From contig JBOZIK010000001.1 of NCBI GenBank assembly GCA_051453625.1, positions 204,282,974 through 204,346,973 on the forward strand: 64,000 nt of DNA, read 5' to 3'. The stretch comes from Welwitschia mirabilis. Lineage: Eukaryota > Gnetophyta > Gnetopsida > Welwitschiales. Position 1 is the first letter of the stretch; each line of letters starts with the position of its first letter. Made by a program: the position numbers and the translations under genes. This document shows, one piece after another, positions 12,744-24,190 of this stretch. The notes beneath the pieces were generated by a model, which saw nothing but the letters and a program-made list of their open reading frames with translations, was not told the DNA's origin and ran no database searches.

Positions 12744-12789
12744 TGTCAGATCCCAAATCTTTAATGATTAAGATTTAATTTTAAAATGT
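12744..12789 (+). repeat. Element C 5' LTR, first 46 bp (split by element B)
   Basis: TGTCAGATCCCAAATCTTTA... matches TGTCATGTTCCAAATTTTTA at 30331. The continuation is at 26297 after element B. Confidence 0.88.
12785..12789. other. Target site duplication of element B (left copy, AATGT)
   Basis: AATGT precedes LTR position 12790. The same five bases follow the 3' LTR at 26292-26296. Removing 12790-26296 rejoins TTTAAAATGT to TTTGATAAATAAG, which matches the uninterrupted sibling LTR at about 30367. Confidence 0.9.
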
Positions 12790-13880
12790 TGTTGCACTGC
12801 CAACTTATGCATATTTGATAGGGTATTTTAAGTGCTTTTGTAGGTAAATAGATATATGAATGCTTGATTTCTATGATAGTGAAGAGTTGAGATGAAAAGG
12901 ATGAAAACACACAATCTTCATGATAATTTATAGCATTTTGAACCAATATGAATACTTTACAGTTCTAAAGACAACTTCCTACAAAAAATTGGGGTTGATG
13001 CAATGATTGAAGAATTATCAAAGTTCATCATTCACCTCATCATCTAGATGAGTATACAGATGATTGTGCCAACTAGATGCTAACTATAGTCTATCTAGTA
13101 ACTGATGGGGATTGATTATGAGGTGGCATCGTCTCTTCTATCATCCAAATGGCTGGCTAGATAACACTATTATAACATCTGTAATAAACATTCACCTAGC
13201 TTCTGCCACTTGTATTTTTTATTTCTTCTCATATAGCCATTATGATTTACCTACATATTTCTATCTTTGTTGTTGTGTATTTGAGTTAATAAATAGTGAT
13301 TCCATCCTTGATTCCTTCTTATCTTTATTACATCAAAAATTATTATAACAAGAGATCAAAGGGCCAAAGATCCATCCTTATAGTTGCAGAGAGATGTTTT
13401 TCTTAGTGTTAGATGAAGTTTTCTTCATTGAGGTGTGGTTATTTTATAATAAGATGTGGTTTAAAGTTTAATACAAAACTCTTATTTTTATGATTTTAAT
13501 GTGTAATTTTTTTCATCCTCATAACTTATGTTGTTCATGATCCAGTAATAGTTTCTCTAGTGATATAGGTTATGAGGGTAACTTTGTTAAGGTTGTGCTT
13601 GGTTAATTTAGGTTAGATGTATTATTGTTTTCTTTTCTTAGATTAGTTTAATAGAGTATGTTATATTTTTACTTTTATGCATTGTAAGTTATTTCTATAG
13701 ATTAGTATGTAAGTATTTCTTTGTGGAAATAAACTCTCTTATTTCTTACTTTGGCCTTTGATGAATTATAACATTTAGGTTAATCTTATCTATATTAGTG
13801 TGTTGTATTTGTGAATTATTATTTCTGATTAATAGGATTTTACTTATGATGAAAATGTTACATAAATACACACTGCAACA
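12790..13880 (+). repeat. Element B 5' LTR
   Basis: TGTTGCACTGCCAACTTATG... to ...CACACTGCAACA. It aligns along its whole length with 25198-26291 (for example GATGCAATGATTGAAGAATT at 12997 and 25404). An open frame of about 60-78 codons is shared by both LTRs (13112-13348 and 25564-25755), but it drifts in its N-terminus and is better read as LTR sequence than as a gene. The perfect palindrome TCATCTAGATGA lies at 13040-13051. Confidence 0.92.
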
Positions 13881-13883
13881 TCT

Positions 13884-13901
13884 TGGCATCATTGCTAAGA
13901 A
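13884..13901 (+). other. Primer binding site of element B (tRNA-Asp type)
   Basis: TGGCATCATTGCTAAGAA begins three bases after the LTR. Against TGGCGCCGTTGCCGGGGA it differs at seven of eighteen positions, and all seven are G-to-A or C-to-T. Athila elements are primed by tRNA-Asp. Confidence 0.85.
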
Positions 13902-14659
13902 AGGCTGCTTGGAGTTTGAAAGTTATTGTTGCTCTTGTGAGTATGTTGATTTGGATGCTTACCTACAATAGTGTTGTATCAGTATCTGTAGTAACATAGG
14001 TTTTTCTTTTTTGTAGTGTGAATTTTTTGTTTTTCAAATAAAATTTTGCTTTTTATTTTGTAATAAAATGTTAATCATCCATTTTATTATCTAGATGATG
14101 TGTAGCGATAATAAACTCTTCACTGTGAGGTTTTTGTTTTAGTTTTCTATGAAAAATTTTTAGGGTTTTTTCCATCATTCCCTCTATTATCCAAATGAAT
14201 TAGGTGGATGATAGTCTAATTTTAGAGTTTTTAATTTGCATTAATTTTTCATTTCTGTTATCTACTTTTTCATTTTTTTTTTTGTGGTTTATGTATTTTT
14301 GTAATCTAAGATTTCATTTAGACAACTATAAGGATGATAGTATATGCATTCAAGATTGAGCATGTATGGTAAAATCTCATAAAAAATAAAAATACTAGAG
14401 AGAGGAGCTACTTATTACTAAAAATATCCTAGAAAGTTTGATAGACCTAGAAACTGAAATAGGTAAAACTAGAAAAAATATGCAATAATTAGAATTTCTT
14501 ATAATTTCTACTTTTATTTCTGCAGAGTTTAATTTTGCTACAGAAAATTTTTTATACAAGAGTTTATCATTTTTAACCATGTCTACCTCATTCCAAAAGT
14601 AAAAGTAACCTGTCTTACCAAATCCACCTCTTGTCATTAGAACCCCTACAACCACTCCT
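13902..14659 (+). other. Element B untranslated leader; no gene seen
   Basis: Non-coding leader between primer site and gag. It contains further TCTAGATGAT-type dyads (about 14092) and TCCAAATGAATTAGGTGGAT (about 14189) like those in the LTR. The minus-strand open frame at 14395-14655 has no recognisable content. Confidence 0.5.
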
Positions 14660-16230
14660 ACTTATACCAATGCCCATGCCATCCTTAGAGATCTCATAAA
14701 AAATAAGAAATATGAGATCAAAACCCCATTTGACTTACCTTCTAGTGAGGATGTTGAACTACTAACCTAAATGCATATCCTACCTTTAGTAGTGAACTCG
14801 ATGAAAATCCCTTACAACACATTGCCGATATAGAATAGTTAAGAAACATATAAGTGATAGAACCTATATGGTTATCTTACCCATTAGTTTAAAATATAAA
14901 GCAAAAATATAGCTTAGAAAAATTTCGTACAAAAGTTTAAAATCTTGGAGTCAAGTTTAGGAAGTCTTTATCAAGAGATTTATGAGTGAAACAATTATTT
15001 AAAATTGTAATAAAGAAGTTATTAGCTACTAACAAATGCCTAACAAAAATTATTCTTCCACCTATAAGAGATTCTTTATTTCTTTACATTCAAATCCTAT
15101 AAATGCCTTTTCACAGGTAGAACTTGTTGACTACTTTTACAGTGAATTAAACAATTACACAAAGCAACTTATAGATTTTTCATGTGGAGGCAAATTATTG
15201 AACCAGATCTTAGATGATAATTGAAAAGTGTTAAAACATTTGGTGGAAGTGAGTCAAATGTAGCCTAAACTCTTACCTTGAGAAAAATGAACTATAGGCC
15301 AAATCATTAAAGATCTTAAGGAGGTAAAACATGAGAAAAATAAAATAAAAATTGAAAATGAATCAATCAATGTCATAAAAAATTTCACTTCAACCTTAAA
15401 AAAATACACACAAATGATTCTTGATGCTAAGGTGACAACCAAGAATGGTGAAGTTGTAATTCCTACCTATGATTTGTGTGAAGAGAGTTATCATGTTATC
15501 AAAGAATGTCCTTTACTTCCAACTTAGAAAGAGATAATTTATAAGGAAGTATGTGCTTTTAACCATAGATCTTCAAACTACAACCAAAACCAAAATCAAA
15601 CATAAGTCCAAAATTATAACAACTTTTAACCTAGGATTAGTGAACAACCAAAAATATGTTTAATCAAACCATTTTGACTTCTAATTTTTTAAGAAAAGAT
15701 TGGAGAACGTAAACTTCTAATCTAATAACTTAAATAACTTGGCAATCTTATCCAACTCCTAAAAACAAAGTTATCCTCTTAGGAATTCTATTAAAAAGTT
15801 TAGAAAATCACAAGAAAAGATAAATTCAAACATTAAAATGATAAGCACCAATATTAAATACCTTATAAGCATCCTATAATAAACTATGATTAGCAATCAA
15901 AGACCATAAGGATCTCTTGTCAATTAACCTTTACTGAATCCAAATAAAGTTAAAAAGATTTTAAGGTGATGATAATAAGTAGAAATGACATAACTCCTTT
16001 CATTTATGAGGCTTCCACATCACAAAGTGACAAAAATTATGAGGAAGAGGACATAGAAATCTTAGAAAATCATTCTCTCTCTTATTCATTAAGAAATAAA
16101 AAGAAAGACTCATCCCAAAAGAAACCTAATACCCCATGGCTTGATAGGCTTAACACAAACCCTATTTTTGATGATTATTTAACATTATTAATGCAAAATA
16201 TGAGTATCAACTTATTATTTTAGAAACTTT
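14660..16230 (+). pseudogene. Element B gag remnant
   Basis: Athila-type gag in pieces. The open stretch 15036-15224 holds NYSSTYKRF, VELVDYFYSELNNYTKQLID and FSCGG (15177-15191), matching the family's L-V-x-x-F-Y-x-G-L...L-I/V-D-x-x-C-G-G-x-F/L core. Then a lysine-rich stretch (15280-15420) and a single zinc-knuckle-like segment LCEESYHVIKECPLL near 15475-15515. The C-terminal part is open at 15966-16223 (acidic EEEDIEILEN, then PNTPWLDRL). Several stops and at least two frame changes. The product would be the capsid/nucleocapsid protein. Confidence 0.75.
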
Positions 16231-16373
16231 TGCAAGAAAACCCAAGGTATTCAAAGCTATAGAAAGACTTGATAAGAAGAAAACAAAAATAAACCATCCC
16301 TAGCAAAGTTTTTCTAGCTCAATATTTTAGAAATTTTGTTTGCCAAAAATGTCGAAAGGTTAAAGATCCAGGG

Positions 16374-16688
16374 GTGGCAACTATGAGTATTACTTTAGAA
16401 GGAAACTGTAGGATTAAAAAAGCCTTGATAGATATTGGAGCTAATGTCAATATCATACCCTTACACATTTATCAGAGACTTAATTTAGAAGAAATAGTAG
16501 AACCTATACAAATTATTTTAGAGTTAGCTGATACTTCTGTGAAGAAGCCATTAGGTGTGATTAAGAACTTGGTCATTCACATAGAAGAAGCTTTCTACCC
16601 CATTGATATTATAGTTTTAGGAGTTAAGCACTATGATGAATGTCCTTTACTTCTAGGTAGAGATTTCTATATAATATCCCATTATTAA
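16374..16688 (+). pseudogene. Element B aspartic protease domain (open frame)
   Basis: A stop-free stretch of about 104 codons: active-site loop KKALIDIGANVNIIPLHIYQ at residues 21-40 (D-x-G-A, catalytic aspartate kept), ELADTSVKKPLGVIKNL, a flap-like YPIDIIVL and the terminal LLLGRDF (family I-L-G-R-P-F). This is the best preserved protease in the window, and the only obvious changes are I for L/S after the aspartate and D for P near the end. It follows gag and precedes RT in the same orientation, as in Athila. The ATG used by the open frame is not a biological start; in the element it would be part of gag-pol. Confidence 0.85.
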
Positions 16689-17229
16689 TGAGGTTGCATT
16701 TTGAAAATAAACAATTTTCAATAAGAGTTTTTGATGTAGCTAAAAAATATTTAGCAATGATTTAAGTGTGGAGGAATAAATTATATCAACTATATTTTTA
16801 CAGTACCATTTACTTGAGGAAATATGGTTCATGCTTCATGAACTAACCTTATTTGATAATAAATTATAAGTAGACTACTTGTATTTTTTTAAAAATTAAC
16901 TTGATTTTGACCATTTACAAATTGAGTTTTCTAATTTGGAGAGTAGAGAGTCTAATTTTTCAACTATGTAGAAGTTTGAGCATTTAGTAGACTTAAGATT
17001 TATTATTTTAAGGGTGGTTATTCACTACTGACATCTAGATGATAGTGTGAGATGATATTGTATTATCCTAAAAATTTTACAGAAGCAAAGGATCTAATAT
17101 TAAACCTAAATCTAAAACCTTTAGATAGTGGAATAAAATACATTTTTCTAAAAAGTAACCTAAACAAACCCTTGATTATCAATAAAAACTTTATCTCTTA
17201 ATAAGAATCAAGTCTTGTCTTTCTTCTAG

Positions 17230-17870
17230 AATCTAAGGTAAATGTGTTTACTTAATCCCATAACGATTTGATATCCATACCTACTTATATTGTGTAACGT
17301 AAAATCTACCTTAAAGAAAATGCTAAACCTATAAGATAACCCTAATGTAGAATTAATATATCCTTAAATAAATTGTGAAAAATGAAATCATTAAATTAAT
17401 AGATGCTAGAATAATTTATTTAATTGCTAATAGTGAGTGGATTATCCACTTAATAGTAGTTTCATAAAAGAGTGAAAAATGAAGAATATACATAGACTTT
17501 TAAAAACTAAATGAAGTAAGAAAAAAAGATCACTGTCCTTTTCCTTTTCTTAATTAGATTCTTCATAGGATATAAGGTCATGCATTTTACTATTTTCTGG
17601 ATGATTATAGTAGTTACAATGAGGTTTGCATTACTAGTGAGGATCAAGCCAAACCATTTTTACTTCTTCTTTTGATACTTTTACTTTTAGACACATGCCT
17701 TTTGGTCTTTATAATGTTCTTGATATTTTTCAGTGTGTTATGATGGGTATCTTTTCTAATATGCTTAAGGATTCCATTAATATTTTTATGGATGAGTTTT
17801 CTATTTATGCTAAAATTTTAAACAAGTCTTAGATTAATTAAAGAAACTCTTAGATCATTAAACTTCTAGT
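17230..17870 (+). pseudogene. Element B reverse transcriptase remnant
   Basis: The N-terminal part gives IYLKENAKPIR (family I-x-L-E-E-x-x-K-P-V-R-Q). The fingers region has an EKNEEYTQ-like segment with stops that fits the Athila-specific insertion between the K-K and W-R-V-C-I-D blocks. Then FTSSFDTFTFRHMPFGLYNV and the catalytic box at 17785-17796, which reads FMDE where the family has F-M-D-D (GAT to GAG). Several frame changes between 17500 and 17640. Activity lost. Confidence 0.78.
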
Positions 17871-18059
17871 GGCCTACACTTAAGTTGGGAAAAAGTATAT
17901 TTATTGTAGAAAGTTGCATTGTTTTAGGTCATGATATCTCAAAATAGGGGATTAGAATGGATGCTTCTAAAATTGATATTATTCAAAACCTAAGTTTCCT
18001 TACAAATGTTAAATAGATTCAATCTTTTCTTTGTTATTATGGCTTTTATCAGTGATTTA

Positions 18060-18584
18060 TTCATGATTATACTAATATGTATAAACCCCTTTACTCATTA
18101 CTATTAAAAGAAGCCAAATTTGAATGGAACAAATCTTATCAACTTGCTTTTGATAGGTTTAAGCATAAATTATCTTATGCTCCTATAGTAATGAAACCCA
18201 ATTGGGAAGTACATTTTGAGCTTATGTGTAATGCAACTAATTTTGCTATGGGTGGGGTTCCTTTTTAAAAATATGAGAATGATTTTAAAGTTGTACTTAT
18301 CATAGCAAAGTTTTGTCTAGAGCTTAAATGAACTATACCACTATAGATAAAAAGGTGCTAGCCATTATATTTTACCTCAATTCTCTTAGACATTATCTTT
18401 TAGGCTTTCATACTAATGTTTACACCAACCATGCTATCATTTATTACCTCATGACCAAGAAATATTCTAGTACATGTTTGATTAGATGGATCTTTCTTAT
18501 GCAAGATTTTAACTTTACCATCATATCTAAAGTAGGAAAGCATAACTGTGTTATTGATTACTTATCTCGACTTCCTTTTCCTCT
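18060..18584 (+). pseudogene. Element B RT-RNase H connection and RNase H (first copy)
   Basis: 18077-18268 reads FEWNKSYQLAFDRFKHKL then HFELMCNATNFAMGGV: the RNase H start with the catalytic D of D-A-S-D now N. From 18328: MNYTTIDKKVLAIIFYLNSL, HTNVYTNHAIIYYLM, CLIRWIFLMQDFNF and VIDYLSRLPFP (family A-D-H-L-S-R-L). The frame ends at a run of N. A diverged second copy of the same domain segment follows the gap. Confidence 0.8.
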
Positions 18585-18684
18585 NNNNNNNNNNNNNNNN
18601 NNNNNNNNNNNNNNNNNNNNNNNNNNNNNNNNNNNNNNNNNNNNNNNNNNNNNNNNNNNNNNNNNNNNNNNNNNNNNNNNNNNN
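18585..18684. other. Assembly gap (100 N)
   Basis: Run of exactly 100 N. The RNase H text to its left recurs, diverged, to its right. Confidence 0.99.
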
Positions 18685-18744
18685 GTTTAAAGCCATTACA
18701 CTAACAAATGTAAATTAATAATAATAATAAATAAAATAAATTCT

Positions 18745-18990
18745 ATGACAAAATTTGGGGCATTACAAAAAGAGATGTTAGATATTATCTTTTGCCTTGA
18801 TTATCTTAGATATTATCTTTTAGAATCTCATACAAATGTTTACACTGATCATGCTGTCATTCATTGCCTTATGACCAAGAAAGATTCTAATACATGTTTG
18901 ATTATAGGGATACTCATTATGCAATAATTTAACTTAACCATCATAGATAAAGTAGGAAAGCATAATTTTGTATCTAACTCGTCTTTTTTC
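18745..18990 (+). pseudogene. Second, partial RNase H segment of element B
   Basis: EMLDIIFCLDYLRYYLLESH, TNVYTDHAVIHCLMTKKDSN and KVGKHNF repeat the region at 18343-18560, with clear differences throughout (for example LLGFHTNVYTNHAIIYY against LLESHTNVYTDHAVIHC). The catalytic-site D of Y-T-D-H is present here but N in the first copy. Either a local duplication or a join of two related elements across the gap. The following sequence continues into integrase. Confidence 0.75.
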
Positions 18991-20350
18991 ATCTCCAGAT
19001 AACTCTATCATTAATGATTCCTTTCCTAATGAGCAGACTTTTACTGTATCTTCTTCTCATTCTTCTCCTTGGTATGTAGATATTGTTAGCTATTTTATAA
19101 TCATGAGAACACTCACAACATTGAACCTACAATTAACGTAAACCTTTTTTCCATAGGAGAGGTGACTATGAGTAGATAGAACCACATTTGTGCCATAGGT
19201 GTAAAGATCAAATCATAAGGAAATGTGTGCCTGATTGGAAGATACCTGAAATATTTCATCTTTGTCATGGTGGTGTTTATGGAGGACACTTTAGTGGACA
19301 TAAAATAGTGATGAAAATCCTCCATTTTGGTTTTTATTAACCTTATATTTTCCATGATTCTTTTGATTTTACTAAAATATATGATTCTTGTCAGCATTAT
19401 GATATCTTTGTTCATTCATACGAAATGTTCCTTAGATGTATACTTGAGTGTGAGCATTTTTATTATTATGGTATTGATTTTATAAGCCCTAGTCATTCAT
19501 CTTCTGTTGATAAGAATTATATTTTAATGGTTGTGAATTATATTACTAAATGAGCTAAGCCATACCTACTTCTTTGAATAACGCCTAGATGATTTATCAT
19601 TTTCTTAGAACTTATATCTTTCATAGATTTGATTTTCCTAGAGTTATTATTAGTGATCAGGGTACTCATTTTATTAATTAAAATTTTAATAAACTTCTTT
19701 TGTCCATTGGTATAAAACATAGAATATCTTGTGCTTACCATTTTTAAACTAATAGGTAGACTGAAAATGCCAATATAGAAATAAAGAAAATGTTATAAAA
19801 ACTTATCTCTATTAATAAAAATTCTTGGACTTCTAAAATTAATGATATACTTTGGGTTTATCATATTAGTTGGTGTACTTCTCTTGGTATTTCACCTTAT
19901 AAACTTGTATATGATGAAGTTTGTATATTACCTCTTTATGTATGTTATAATTCTTATTGTGCATTTCATTAACTTAATCTTGTATGTTTTCATGAAAACC
20001 TTAAATATAGATTAGTCTAATAAAAAAAAAAAAACTCATGCCATACATTGTCATTTAATCCATAAAGACCAAGAAAAGTTCAAACATGATAAAAAGATAT
20101 TTTATAAAAACTTTGAACCTAGTCAACTTATCTTATTATATAATACTAGAGTTCATTTTTTAAATAATAAGTTAATCTCTAAATGTTTAGATCTTTACCT
20201 TATAGAGAAAGTGCATCTTAATGACTTAGTTAAGATTTTAAACTTAGAGAGTAAAGAGATTCACAAGGTTAATAAGCAACGGTTGAAATTATATGAAGGA
20301 TCTTTAGGTGTAACTGTGAACATAGTAGAAGTGCTTGTTTTAGAGGTTCC
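18991..20350 (+). pseudogene. Element B integrase remnant
   Basis: Readable in shifting frames: a WYVDIVSYF linker; zinc finger HLCHGGVYGGHFSGHK (about 19258-19306) and YDSCQHY (19381-19402); GIDFIS with the first catalytic aspartate (about 19473); VIISDQGTHFIN with the second (19645-19677); and ENANIEIKKML with the glutamate (about 19764-19796). Then ILWVYHISW and GISPYKLVYDE of the C-terminal region. All three D,D,E codons can still be read, although the frames between them are broken. Past 20000 a lysine-rich tail matches the Athila polyprotein end (VNKQRLKLYEG, 20269-20301). Confidence 0.8.
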
Positions 20351-22560
20351 CCTCAATGAGGAGGACTTCTGTTCTATCATTGTCTAAGTTCTTTCTTAGC
20401 CTACTTTTTGGATTGATATTATAATGATATTTGATCATCTTTCAAACTTAACTTGTGTATTTCTTTATAGAGTTTTATGACTAGTATTATGATTAGGCAA
20501 TTATAGTGGTAAGATTGGATTCACCCAATCTTAATACATTCCCATGTTTATGAACTTCATTTGAAGGAAGATGCCTTAGTTTTTTGTATCTTTTTCGATG
20601 GTGTTAAGTCCTTAGATTATTTGGAAGTGTTCTTTTCTATCTTTTATCTCCTTTGCTTACCTTTATCTTTTTGAGTCTGTGATCATGTAGGAATTAAAAA
20701 AAAAAGAGAGAAGAGGAAAGAAATAATGGCCATGAGCTATTATATTTTGTGCCTCAAAGAAAAATACTGATGTTCTACTGCACTAGGCTAAACATTTTTA
20801 AAAGGAATATTTAGCAATGCTAGTAGTTATGGGAACTCCACTGGAGGCTCAGTTGGCAATGCTTTATGAGTTCCTACTCCTCTGATGGTGGTTACACTCC
20901 CCTCTTCATGGAAAAAGAATAAACTTTAAGGCTAAGAATTAATGGTATTCCTAGTATTAGTAGAGGCATTGCTTATTTCCTAGACCCCTTAATATTCCCA
21001 CTTGGTCATTTTACTTACAAAGATTTAGGTGTGTTTGTGGGATGAGAGTAGGTAAGTTCATTTCTAAGTAGCTTTTGACTTTGACATTCATTGTTATATG
21101 CACTTAAAGCTTTGACTATTGCCATAACCACTACCTTTTTGAGTGAAATTTATGAAGTTTATACATTTTGTCATGCACATTTACTCAAGCAACATTATGA
21201 TGTATTCTTAGAGAGTTTGCTAGGTTAGTACTTAGGATAGGTAAACAATCTTATCCTTGTTCCTTTTGCCCATTTTTACTCTGTGTTTCTTTGGTTTTTA
21301 AGTTTATAATTTTAAAGTCATTTTTGCATTTTTTACTCTTTGATAGGACTTTAATAATTTAGTAGTTTCCTTGTTATTCTTTCATGTTAAATAATTTCTC
21401 AAAAAACATTTAAAAACTTAAAAAGAATACCTTTTACATTCCTATTTTTAATGAGTTTCCTTATAGCTTAGGAGTTCTGAGTTTATCATGATTTTTTTCC
21501 TATTTGGACATATTTATATAGTTTTCTTATAGGTTTCAATCTAGATAGTCTATTTGTTTAGCCATAATTTTTTCTTTCTTGTGTGTTTATCCTTTTTACT
21601 ATCATTTTCTTAGTTTTTTTATTTTATTTTTTGTCTTTTTGAGTTTTTCTATTTAAAAATGCTACTTAAATAATCATATCTATGCCTCAATTTTTTGACT
21701 ATTCTTTTTCTTTCTAAAAATCCTTTTCATTCCCTATCATCCACTTGGTTATTTGGAAGACACTGGGTAGATGATGTTCTTATTTTTTCTAAGAGTTATC
21801 TTAGGATTACCATCTAAACAAAGAAACTAGACAATAGTGTGATTAAACCGTAGTTTAAATTTTTTTCCATTATTTTATTTTCTTTTTCTCATTATTTTCA
21901 TCTATGTCTTTAAGAGACAACTATTTCTTTGGATTATAGAGCATTCCAGAACTTATTCCACTTAATTTCATATCTAGATTTACTAGATTTTAGTAGATTT
22001 TTAAAAACAAGATATGTTTCTCTCTCCTCCTATTTTTTATTTGTTCTCTTGATTTTTAGCTTTTTGACATGTAGTTTTCACATATATCACTTATTTTTTT
22101 GTGATCTTTGATTTAGGACTTATGGATTTAAATTTCATACTTCTTTTTCTGAGCTGTGAGCATTTTTGTATATTATGAGGTATTTTCAAATCTCCACTTT
22201 TCACACTCATTTTCTTGTAAACTATAAGTAAAAACATAGTGGTCCTTTAAGAAAAATTGATTAGTTCAATGTGTTTTATGACTTTACTAGATTATAATTT
22301 TCATTTGAGTACTTTAAATTTTCAATTTATGTGAGGCCCACTACAAATATAGTATTTGACTGTTTCACATTTTTCTTATTTTTATCATACATTTAGGAAA
22401 TTCAGGATTCAATTGCAACTTTTGGGGGAAGGACATTTTTTTAGCATTTTTCATAGTTTTTATTGATTTTAGGGATCATTATTGCACATCCATGTGATGT
22501 TTTTGATATGTTTTTCTATTTTTGCATGATGATTTTTATGTTCTTGATTGAGTAGATCCT
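20351..22560 (+). other. Long spacer of element B; no gene seen
   Basis: T-rich non-coding sequence between pol and the env-like ORF, as is usual in Athila. Contains an A9 tract followed by purines (20696-20720) and another dyad-bearing stretch (CCTATCATCCACTTGG near 21733; GGGTAGATGATG near 21765). The block starting near 21825 (AGACAATAGTGTG) recurs, diverged, from about 22791. Confidence 0.5.
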
Positions 22561-22681
22561 ATATGTATAAAGCTAGATAGGCCAAGACTAAGGCTGAGGC
22601 AGTAGAGCAGGAGGCGAGTCCTCTAGTAGAATCAGCGATAGAGCATGTAAAACCTATACATCCACCACATCAGCATAATTG
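22561..22681 (+). pseudogene. Start of env-like ORF of element B, first copy
   Basis: AKTKAEAVEQEASPLVESAI then a proline/histidine-rich VKPIHPPHQHN, cut by a gap. The same segment recurs in diverged form at about 23420-23530, where the ORF continues. It is probably part of a duplicated block of about 1 kb, or an assembly join. Confidence 0.55.
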
Positions 22682-22781
22682 NNNNNNNNNNNNNNNNNNN
22701 NNNNNNNNNNNNNNNNNNNNNNNNNNNNNNNNNNNNNNNNNNNNNNNNNNNNNNNNNNNNNNNNNNNNNNNNNNNNNNNNN
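22682..22781. other. Assembly gap (100 N)
   Basis: Run of 100 N between two diverged copies of the same spacer and env-like start. Confidence 0.99.
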
Positions 22782-22790
22782 GACATAACT

Positions 22791-24190
22791 AGACGATAGT
22801 GTGAAAAAACTATAGATCACTTTCTTTTCCTTTATTTTTATTCTCTTCTCTATTATTTTCATCCATTCTTTTAAGAGATAACATTGAATCTAGTTCCTAC
22901 CGATATTATGAAACTTTTCCTAGTCAGATTTGTACCCTGGATTGTAAGTTTTTAGTAGATTTTATAAAGTGGGGTATGTTTTTCTCTTTTTTGTTATGTT
23001 TAATATTTTTTCTTCTCATTTTTGAGCATTTAAGTGTGTAGTTTCCATGTATATTATCTAATTTTTCATGCTTTTAAATTTGGAAATTATAGATTTGATT
23101 TTCATAACATATTTTATGAGATATGTCAAATTATGTGTTTTACGTGGTAAGATTAGGTTTTTTTTCCGTTTCAGACTCATTTTCTTACAAATTATAAGTT
23201 AAAACATAGTGGTTCTTAAGCAAAATTAACCAATATGATATGCTCTATGATTTTAGTAAATTAGATTTTTTTTATTTGAGCACTTTCATTTTTTACCTTA
23301 TTTTTACACATTAAAAACCAATTTATGAGATCATTCAAGTATCCACACAAAAAATTCTAGCTATCTTAACTTGATTTTACATGATGCATTTCATGTTTAT
23401 AATTGATTAGGCTATGCACCCATAGAGCTATATAGGCTAAGGTAGAGGCCGAGGCTATAGACCAAGAGGTAAGCCCATTGGCATCACAAAAAGTTGAGCA
23501 AGTAGAGCTAGTCCGTCCTTCACCTCGTCATGCTAGGTCTCTCACAATTCATATAACGGTCATCCATATTGAGAGATATTTTGAGGACTTTATGGACCAA
23601 GTAAAGCTAAATGTGGACTAGAGGCTTATAAATCTATAGCTTAGGTGGATTTTAGATGCAAAAGGATCATACTATTTATCAGAGGCTAGGGAGTTTTATG
23701 ACACGATCCGTATAAAGCGATGCCCTAACACTTGTGGCCAACTCATTGACATGATCATATCTACCATTCAAGGTCATGCGATTGTGATTCTCCCAAACCA
23801 AATTACTATAGTTATTAATCTAGATGGTATTAGGAGTACTCGTATTCTCAGCTCACGCGATAGAGGAGCGTTGTACTTATGATGCAACACTTGATATTCT
23901 AACTAATTTGACTATGAATAGAAAGGGATTTTTAGTCACTCAGTTATTACCTACCTATCAGATTCTACATAAAGGGCTGATTTATAACATCAGCTCATCT
24001 TTACATGACAATCATGCCATAATGGCACATTTATAGATTTTGGTATATTTTAGATAGGGGAACAGATGGATCTACCTATATTTATCTAGAGGAGATTTAG
24101 ATCTATGATAGAGGCATAACACCTTTAGATACTTGATTATTCATGCCTCCTCTTAGGACTCTTTATATGGTTTGGGATATTAGAGATCAT
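22791..24190 (+). pseudogene. Env-like third ORF of element B, second copy
   Basis: Spacer (22791-23410) then coding text: AKVEAEAIDQEVSPLASQKV (23427-23486), HIERYFEDFMDQVKLNVD (about 23566-23619), WILDAKGSYYLSEAREFYDT (about 23648-23707), IRIKRCPNTCGQLIDMIIST and IQGHAIVILPNQITIV. The SEAREFYDT...GH-x-I-x-I/L segment corresponds to the conserved middle of the extra Athila ORF (F-Y-x-N/D...V-R-G). After 23850 the frame breaks, but AIMAHL and later fragments fit its C-terminal half. No membrane anchor is visible. Function of this protein family is not settled. Confidence 0.6.

Noticed and set aside
13112-13348. 78-codon open frame with a cysteine-rich FYLCCCVFE segment, and its twin at 25564-25755
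   Set aside because: Both lie at the same place in the two LTRs of element B. Similarity is explained by LTR identity, and the N-termini differ.
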